Below are positions 5,404 to 10,518 of a stretch of DNA of 10,518 nt, in pieces. Below the pieces are notes generated by a model, which made no database searches, was not told the origin of the DNA, and worked only from the letters and a program-made list of their open reading frames with translations. The stretch covers positions 1-10,518 of the forward strand of contig JAATGI010000216.1 in NCBI GenBank assembly GCA_015654725.1, in the 5' to 3' direction. Made by a program: the position numbers and the translations under genes. Position 1 is the stretch's first letter. Every line of letters starts with the position of its first letter. The DNA comes from Rhodospirillales bacterium. GTDB taxonomy: Bacteria; Pseudomonadota; Alphaproteobacteria; ATCC43930; CGMCC-115725.

Positions 5404-6030
5404 ATGATAACGCGCCGAGCCATCCTTCGCCATTCGCTAGCCGGAGCGGCCGTCGCCGCGCTGGTTTCGTCCACCCGATTCGCGATGGCGGCGGCGATTT
5501 CGCCGCAGGGGCAAGTGGTCAGCGCGTTTTACGACACGTTGCTCGCAACCATGAAGGACGGACAGCGGCTCGGCTTCGCCGGCCGCCGCGACGGGCTCGC
5601 GCCCGCAGTGATAAGGGCCTTCGATCTGCCGCGCATGACTCGGCTTGCCGTCGGGCCACGCTGGCAGGGCCTGACGCCGCAGCAGCAGGCCGAGCTCATC
5701 TCGGCGTTCAGCGACTACAGCGTCGCCACCTACGCGAGCCGCTTCACCGATTATGCCGGCGAGCGGTTCGATGTCGATCCCGATCCGACCAACAGCGACG
5801 GCAACGTCATCGTCCATACCAAGCTCGTGCGCAAGGATGGCGATCCGGTACAGCTCGATTACCTGATGGCGTTGGACGATGGCGTCTGGAAGATCGTCGA
5901 TGTCTATCTCAGCGGCACGATCAGCGAACTGGCGACGCGGCGCTCCGAGTTTTCCGCCGTTCTCAATCGCGGCGGCGCCGAGGCGTTGGTCGAAGCACTA
6001 CGCAAAAAAGCCACGGAACAAAAAGGTTAG
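5404..6030 (+). CDS. hpnM: Hopanoid-associated periplasmic protein HpnM (MlaC/Ttg2D family)
   Basis: The 208-residue protein belongs to the toluene-tolerance/MlaC family of periplasmic lipid carriers. HpnM-type stretches are YDTLLATMKDG (43-53), the FDLPRMTRLAVGPRW run (73-87), the SVATYASRF run (106-114), and DVYLSGTISELATRRSEFSA (166-185). The N-terminus MITRRAILRHSLAGAAVAAL fits a twin-arginine signal (TRRAILR before a hydrophobic core), with cleavage probable after AMA near residue 29. The start at 5404 is preceded by GAAAGG about 11 bases upstream. In hopanoid producers hpnM usually lies with hpnN and other hpn genes, as here; its exact role is not settled, though lipid shuttling is the family expectation. 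It converges on mlaA with a 10-base gap. A generic MlaC is the alternative call. Confidence 0.87.
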   Translation: MITRRAILRHSLAGAAVAALVSSTRFAMAAAISPQGQVVSAFYDTLLATMKDGQRLGFAGRRDGLAPAVIRAFDLPRMTRLAVGPRWQGLTPQQQAELISAFSDYSVATYASRFTDYAGERFDVDPDPTNSDGNVIVHTKLVRKDGDPVQLDYLMALDDGVWKIVDVYLSGTISELATRRSEFSAVLNRGGAEALVEALRKKATEQKG

Positions 6031-6040
6031 AGCGCGGCCC

Positions 6041-6880
6041 TCAGTTTGAATTGACGGCCGGTTTGGGCTGGTCCGAGACGTTCTTCGAGCCGCCCTTCTC
6101 GTCCTCATTGTAGAGGGATTCGAACTTGGGGAGCGGCGCGGGCTCGCCATGACGCAGCACGGTGGTGCGGCGCTGGCGCGATAGGCTGCGAAGCTCGGCG
6201 TAAAAGTCGATCGCGTTCTTTTGCAGTTCGTCGAGCGTGTCGATGTTTTGCGCCCGCTCGTCGATGCCGTCGATGCCGAGTCGGGTCCAATCCAGCCACT
6301 GAAGCCCGCCGGCGTTCCAGAACGCATAGCCGACCGGATCGGCAAAGGAATCGACGCCGTACCCGACCCCGTCGCGCACGTTCGACGGCCCGAGCAGCGG
6401 CAGGAACAGGTAAGGACCGTCGCTGACGCCCCAAACATACAGGGTCTGGCCGAAATCCCCGGTCTGCTTTTCCATCCCTTCCGCGCTCGCCCAATCGAAA
6501 ATGCCGCCGAGACCGAAGGTGCTGTTGAGGAGGAAGCGGGCGACCGTGGTGTGCGCGCGCTTGAATTCGCCCTGCAAAATGTCGTTCGCGAACACGATCG
6601 GCTCGCCCATATTGTCGAGCACGTTGCGAATCGCGTGGCGGCCCGGCGCGGGCACGACCGCGACGTAAACCTGCGCCACCGGCTTGATCATGATCCGATC
6701 CAGGAACATGTCGAAATCGAAAAACGCTCGATTCATCGGCTCAAGCGGGTCGTTCATCTCGTCCAAATCGGCTTGGGCCGCGCAAGCGCTTAACGTCACC
6801 ACGGCGCCAACCGCGAAAACGAGGCAGCAATGGCGGAATTTTGCGATTGGGGAATGGGACATGTTAGGATATCGAATCAA
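6041..6880 (-). CDS. mlaA: Outer-membrane phospholipid-trafficking lipoprotein MlaA/VacJ
   Basis: The 279-residue protein has a lipoprotein signal: basic start, hydrophobic core at about 18-31, and lipobox LSAC with Cys33 as the lipidated residue. Family signatures are NDPLEPMNRAFFDFD (43-57), LNSTFGLGGIFDWA (118-131), FGQTLYVWGV (143-152), and DGPYLFLPLLGPSNVRDGVG (154-173). MlaA sits in the outer membrane with porins and removes mislaid phospholipid from the outer leaflet, passing it to MlaC in the periplasm. I kept TTG 6880 because GAAGGGG (6893-6887) lies 6 bases before it. ATG 6862 (273 residues, Cys27) has no clear ribosome binding site but cannot be excluded. It is next to hpnM, an MlaC relative, on the opposite strand. 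The acidic, polar C-terminal tail (about 255-279) is probably disordered. Confidence 0.93.
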   Translation of the reverse strand: MIRYPNMSHSPIAKFRHCCLVFAVGAVVTLSACAAQADLDEMNDPLEPMNRAFFDFDMFLDRIMIKPVAQVYVAVVPAPGRHAIRNVLDNMGEPIVFANDILQGEFKRAHTTVARFLLNSTFGLGGIFDWASAEGMEKQTGDFGQTLYVWGVSDGPYLFLPLLGPSNVRDGVGYGVDSFADPVGYAFWNAGGLQWLDWTRLGIDGIDERAQNIDTLDELQKNAIDFYAELRSLSRQRRTTVLRHGEPAPLPKFESLYNEDEKGGSKNVSDQPKPAVNSN

Positions 6881-6886
6881 CTGTAA

Positions 6887-6893
6887 CCCCTTC
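6887..6893 (-). promoter_or_regulatory. Ribosome binding site favouring the TTG start of mlaA
   Basis: The minus strand reads GAAGGGG, then six bases, then TTG at 6880. No comparable purine run precedes the in-frame ATG at 6862, where the upstream bases are ATCCTAAC. Confidence 0.45.
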
Positions 6894-7000
6894 GTGCTGC
6901 GAAATGGTTGACAATGACGCGGCCGAAATGCAACAGCAATTTTGCGATTGTTCGGGCGACCCGTAAGCGTACAACCGATTGCGGCAAAAAACCGTTCCCT

Positions 7001-7005
7001 GGAGG
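7001..7005 (+). promoter_or_regulatory. Ribosome binding site of hpnI
   Basis: GGAGG lies five bases before ATG 7011. It decides this start over an in-frame ATG at 6942, which would add 23 residues (MRLFGRPVSV...) before the membrane helix and has no such site. Confidence 0.75.
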
Positions 7006-7010
7006 CAGGG

Positions 7011-8195
7011 ATGCCGGAGCAGCTATTAACCTTTTGCCAGTGGTTCTTGCTGGCTGGCGGCGCGTTGGGGAGCCTTTACCTGCTCGTCGCCGCGGCGACG
7101 GTGCGGGAATTCGCCCGGCGCGTGGTGCCGATCCCCGCCGAACAGCCGCCGGTAACGGTCATGAAGCCGTTATGCGGCGAGGAACCGGAACTTTACGACA
7201 ATCTTAAGTCCTACTGCGTGCAACGTTATCCTGCGGCGCAAATCGTCTTCGGCGTGCAGAACCCCCGGGATCCCGCGATTGCCTTGGTTCGGCGCCTGAT
7301 GGCGGATTTTCCGGCGGCGGATATTACGCTGGTGGTGCAGCCCGGCTGGGACGCCGGCAACCGCAAGGTCGCGAATCTTGAGAACATGCTGCCGGCGGCG
7401 CGTCACGAAGTCTTGATCATGGCCGATGCCGATATTCGCGTCGGGCCCGATTACATCGCCTCCCTGGTGGGGGCGCTATCGCAGCCGGAAGTGGGGCTGG
7501 TGACGTGCCTCTACCGCGGCCGCGCCTCCGCCGAATTTTGGTCGCGTCTCGCGGCCCTTCATATCAATCACGGATTCCTGCCGCAGGCGGTCGTGGCCGA
7601 GGCCTTGAGCGCGGGTTCCGGCTGCTTCGGCGCGACGGTGGCCATGCGCAAGGACACGCTGCGCGCGATCGGCGGGTTTGCCGCGTTTTCGGACGTGCTG
7701 GCGGACGATCACGCCTTCGGCGAGGCGGTGCGCGCCTTGGGCCTGCGTGTCGTTCTGTCGTCGTATCTCGTCGACAATGTCGTGGCCGAGCGCGGCTTCC
7801 GCTCTCTGTTCCGTCATGAATTGCGCTGGGCGCGCACCATCAGGACGTTGGCGCCGACCGGGTTCGTCGGCTCGTTCGTCACGCATCCGCTGATGCTGGT
7901 CCTGCTCGCCAACCTGCTCACCGGTTGGAGCGAAAGCGGCGCGGCGCTGTTCGCCTGGGTCGTATTGTGCCGGTGGATCATGGCGCGGGCGACCGAAACG
8001 GCGCTAAATCTGCCGCGGTCGCCGCCATGGCTGGTGCCGGTGCGCGATTTCCTCTCCTTCGCCGTCTTCGTCACCAGTTTCTTTACCCGCACGGTCGAAT
8101 GGCGCGATCAACGATTGCGCATCGGGCCGGGCGGCCATCTCGCTCCCGGCGGGCAGCCGGTCAGTTTTTTCCGCTGGCTTTCGCCCCGCTTTTGA
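7011..8195 (+). CDS. hpnI: Hopanoid biosynthesis glycosyltransferase HpnI
   Basis: The 394-residue membrane GT2 enzyme is related to ceramide glucosyltransferase. It has an N-terminal helix (about 9-29), then the catalytic domain starting PVTVMKPLCGEEPELYDNL (47-65). D139 and D141 in MADADIRV form the nucleotide-sugar/metal motif, GSGCFGATVAMRK follows (203-214), ADDHAFGEAV (231-240) supplies the likely catalytic acid, and HELRWART (269-276) corresponds to the Q/RxxRW motif. Hydrophobic stretches near 290-304, 310-324 and 347-358 follow. In known systems HpnI adds N-acetylglucosamine from UDP-GlcNAc to bacteriohopanetetrol; HpnK then deacetylates it and HpnJ makes the cyclitol ether. Neither of those genes is in this window. 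The last 35 bases overlap the 3' end of hpnN on the other strand. A general ceramide-glucosyltransferase-like enzyme is the alternative; the hpnM and hpnN neighbours favour HpnI. Confidence 0.88.
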   Translation: MPEQLLTFCQWFLLAGGALGSLYLLVAAATVREFARRVVPIPAEQPPVTVMKPLCGEEPELYDNLKSYCVQRYPAAQIVFGVQNPRDPAIALVRRLMADFPAADITLVVQPGWDAGNRKVANLENMLPAARHEVLIMADADIRVGPDYIASLVGALSQPEVGLVTCLYRGRASAEFWSRLAALHINHGFLPQAVVAEALSAGSGCFGATVAMRKDTLRAIGGFAAFSDVLADDHAFGEAVRALGLRVVLSSYLVDNVVAERGFRSLFRHELRWARTIRTLAPTGFVGSFVTHPLMLVLLANLLTGWSESGAALFAWVVLCRWIMARATETALNLPRSPPWLVPVRDFLSFAVFVTSFFTRTVEWRDQRLRIGPGGHLAPGGQPVSFFRWLSPRF

Positions 8196-10518
8196 CCGGC
8201 CCGAGTAAGGCCGGCAGCACGGTGAAGGTGCATAACAGCGTGTAGAACAGCGCCAGGGTCAGCAGCCTCCCCATCTCCGACGTGCCGGGGTAGGTCGACA
8301 GCGCCAGGCTGCCAAAAGCCGTGCCGGTGGTGAGGGCGCTGAACAGAATGGCGCGCGCCGTGCTCGATGCGAGAAGGTCGCTCTGCCCGTCGCGCCAGCG
8401 CACCACGAAATAAATGTCGAACGCGACGCCAACGCCGAGCAGCAGCGGCAGCGCGATAATATTGGCGAAATTCAACGGCACGCCGAACAGCACGCAGGTC
8501 GCCAAGGTGAACAGGCCCGCCAACAGGAGCGGCGCCAGGACCAGCGCCATGTCGCCGATGCGACGCAAGACCAAGGCCAGCAGCAGCGCGATCACCGTGA
8601 GCGCGATGATCGCCGCCGCCGTGAAGGCATTCATGACGGTCCGTGCCGATTCCTGGATCGAGATCGGCGTGCCGGTGGCGGATGGCGCGACGCCGCGTAC
8701 CGCCGCGGCGAACACCCGAAGGACGTCGTTGTTGCCGGGGTTGCCTTCGGGGTAGACCTCGATCCGCGCGCGCCCATCGGGGGTGACCCAATCGCGCTTC
8801 AGATCGTCCGGCAGGCCCGCAAGATCCACCGGCTGAGCCGACAAGGCGAGGCGCAGTTCCTTGAGGCGCTGCGGAATTCCCGCCGAGAGATTGGCCTCCA
8901 AGGGCGGCAACGCGTCGCCGCCGCGCGCCAGCGCGATGACGAGATCGGCGGCAAGGCGTTCCGCCGCCATGCTGCCTTGCGCGCCGACCGCCGCAATGTC
9001 GGCCTGCGCGCGGGTAATGGCTTTGATCGTGTCGTCGGGCGACGGGCTGGGCTTGAGCGTCGCCGGCGACAGGGTCGGTCCCAGCAATTGGCGGGCGTCG
9101 GCAAGGACGGCGAGTTTTTCCGTCTGATCCGACGGCACGAAACTGGTCGCGGTCAGCGTCCGCGCCACCTCGGGAAGCGTGTCCAGCTTGCGCGCCAGGC
9201 CGTCGGCCGCTTCTGAAGACGGTGCCAACACATCGATGGTATAGGGCGTGGCGTTGGGATCCGACATGAGGTCGTTGAGGGTCGCGACCGCCTCGTCCTT
9301 GGGGTTTTGCAGGTGAAGCGGGTTGAAATCGAAGGTGAGGCCCGGCAACAGTGCGATGCCGCCGAGCCCGGCTAAAGCCGCGATACCGAGCACAACGAAG
9401 CGCCGCCGGATCAGGAACCGCTCGACCGGCACCGCCCAGGCGAACCCGACGGGCCGGGCCTCGCCCCGCGGCCGCAATAGGGTCAAAAGCGCCGGCAGCA
9501 ACGTCAGGTTCAGGATCAGCGCCACCACCATGCCGAAGCCAGCGATGAGGCCGAGATCGGACACGCCGGTATAGTCGGTAGGCACGAACGATAGGAAACC
9601 GACGGCGGCGGCCGCGGCCGCGATCGTCAGCGCTCTGCCGATGCCGCGCCCGGTGCGCCGGAGGGCGATCGTGAAATCGTCGAAGCGAAACCGCTCGTCG
9701 CGATACCGCAGACTGAACTGGATGCCGAAATCGACCGCGATGCCGATGAACAGCACGGCAAACGCGATGGAAATGGGGTTGAGCGCGCCGACCGCGATCA
9801 CCGCGAAATCGGCGCATGCCACCAGCCCGACCACCAGCGTGATCACGATCGCCCCGACGATCCGGAGCGAGCGCAGGCCCAGCATCAACCACAGCAGCAG
9901 CAGCGCCACCGACAAGCCGCCGGACAGCCTGGCTCCCTTGGTAAGCGTGGAAAATTCCGCGTCGGACAGGGCCACCGGTCCAGTGACGCGCACGCGCACG
10001 CCGCGGTCGGCCGTCAGCCCGAGCTGCTTGGCGGAGTCGTAAATCGCCTGGGTCGCGGCCTTGCCCGGTTCGAGCCGCGCGTAATTCACGACCGGCTTGG
10101 TCAGAACGAACCGGCGCAGTTCGGTCGCTTGCGGCTCGCGCCCGCTGAACAGATGCTGCCACGACAAGGGCGCGTAGCGGTCATAGAGCGCGGCCTCGGC
10201 GCCGTCGGCGACGGCGTTGAACGTGGTATCGAGCGTGTGGGCGGTGGTGTCGCCGTGAAGCACGCCCTGGGCTGCGAGATCGAGCGCGTCGAACACGCCG
10301 CGCAGGCTCGGGTCGGCCGCAAGCGTGCCGAGAAGCGGCTGGGCGGCGATGATTTTGCCGGTGACCTGCTCGACCGCCGGTTTGGACAGGAACAGCAATC
10401 CTTCGCGCTCGAAGAACTCGCCGCCGCCGGCGCGCCGCACCGACGTGAAGACTTTTTTCTGCGCCGCGAGATAATCGGTCAGCTCGGCGCTGGCTTCCTC
10501 GGCGCGGCCGGGCCTGGC
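8161..10518 (-). CDS. hpnN: Hopanoid-transport RND/MMPL-family protein HpnN, N-terminus beyond the window
   Basis: The frame is open to the right edge, giving 785 residues of a protein usually near 870; the first helix and part of the first periplasmic domain are missing. Numbering from the first visible residue, there is periplasmic domain 1 (to about 195), five helices (about 200-345) with D263 in GIAVDFGIQ, a helix near 372-395, and FDFNPLHLQNPKDEA (396-410). Periplasmic domain 2 follows (to about 625), then five helices (about 628-770) with D701 in GVAFDIYFVVRW. The two aspartates in equivalent helices are probable proton-relay residues. HpnN moves hopanoids from the inner to the outer membrane, powered by the proton gradient. 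The duplicated 5-helix layout and the FDFNP segment fit HpnN better than an actinobacterial MmpL. The stop overlaps hpnI tail-to-tail. Confidence 0.9.
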   Translation of the reverse strand, partial: ARPGRAEEASAELTDYLAAQKKVFTSVRRAGGGEFFEREGLLFLSKPAVEQVTGKIIAAQPLLGTLAADPSLRGVFDALDLAAQGVLHGDTTAHTLDTTFNAVADGAEAALYDRYAPLSWQHLFSGREPQATELRRFVLTKPVVNYARLEPGKAATQAIYDSAKQLGLTADRGVRVRVTGPVALSDAEFSTLTKGARLSGGLSVALLLLWLMLGLRSLRIVGAIVITLVVGLVACADFAVIAVGALNPISIAFAVLFIGIAVDFGIQFSLRYRDERFRFDDFTIALRRTGRGIGRALTIAAAAAAVGFLSFVPTDYTGVSDLGLIAGFGMVVALILNLTLLPALLTLLRPRGEARPVGFAWAVPVERFLIRRRFVVLGIAALAGLGGIALLPGLTFDFNPLHLQNPKDEAVATLNDLMSDPNATPYTIDVLAPSSEAADGLARKLDTLPEVARTLTATSFVPSDQTEKLAVLADARQLLGPTLSPATLKPSPSPDDTIKAITRAQADIAAVGAQGSMAAERLAADLVIALARGGDALPPLEANLSAGIPQRLKELRLALSAQPVDLAGLPDDLKRDWVTPDGRARIEVYPEGNPGNNDVLRVFAAAVRGVAPSATGTPISIQESARTVMNAFTAAAIIALTVIALLLALVLRRIGDMALVLAPLLLAGLFTLATCVLFGVPLNFANIIALPLLLGVGVAFDIYFVVRWRDGQSDLLASSTARAILFSALTTGTAFGSLALSTYPGTSEMGRLLTLALFYTLLCTFTVLPALLGPVKSGAKASGKN

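Noticed and set aside
6908..6936. TTGACA at 6908-6913 as the hpnI promoter -35 box
   Set aside because: The -10 position at 17-base spacing reads CAACAG, a poor match, so a promoter call is not supported.
8108..10162. 684-codon open frame on the minus strand in another frame of hpnN
   Set aside because: Its translation is rich in Arg, Ala and Gly with no domain pattern. The hpnN frame over the same bases shows clear transmembrane segments and family motifs, so this is a GC-bias shadow.

Overview
The window is GC-rich, densely packed bacterial chromosome. The gene content points to an alphaproteobacterium, probably of the Rhodospirillales or a related order: a histone-deacetylase-like gene followed by xseB and ispA, Tat-like and lipoprotein signals, hopanoid genes of the hpnI/hpnM/hpnN type, and short palindromic repeats of kinds common in that class. 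No phage, transposase, CRISPR array or plasmid function is visible. The taxonomic placement is inferred from gene content alone.

Left part (1-2581): the 3' portion of a phthalate-dioxygenase-type Rieske oxygenase (+) faces a convergent sugar phosphate isomerase/epimerase-like TIM-barrel gene (-). A 148-bp composite inverted-repeat element (1179-1326) lies between them. The TIM-barrel gene appears to carry a frameshift between its best start site and the rest of its frame. Divergent from it is a small secreted four-cysteine protein resembling the STY0301 family.

Middle (2628-5167): a tRNA-Glu(CTC) gene on the minus strand, a 327-bp non-coding stretch with a decayed REP-like copy, then a plus-strand run of an HDAC/acetoin-utilization-type amidohydrolase, xseB and ispA. 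xseB and ispA overlap. The dxs gene that often follows ispA in alphaproteobacteria is absent; a 140-bp block of inverted repeats follows instead.

Right part (5404-10518): hpnM (periplasmic MlaC/Ttg2D-like protein, +), mlaA/vacJ (outer-membrane lipoprotein, -), hpnI (hopanoid glycosyltransferase, +) and the C-terminal 785 residues of hpnN (RND-type hopanoid exporter, -, running off the right edge). With ispA supplying farnesyl diphosphate, the precursor of squalene and hopanoids, this half reads as a hopanoid synthesis, decoration and envelope-trafficking locus. HpnN would work in the inner membrane, HpnM in the periplasm and MlaA at the outer membrane. That three-part route is an inference from co-location and family knowledge.

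The most notable unexplained structure is a family of ends with the shared form CTAGAGnnnGATC, placed at the 3' edges of two genes whose stop codons lie inside the repeats.
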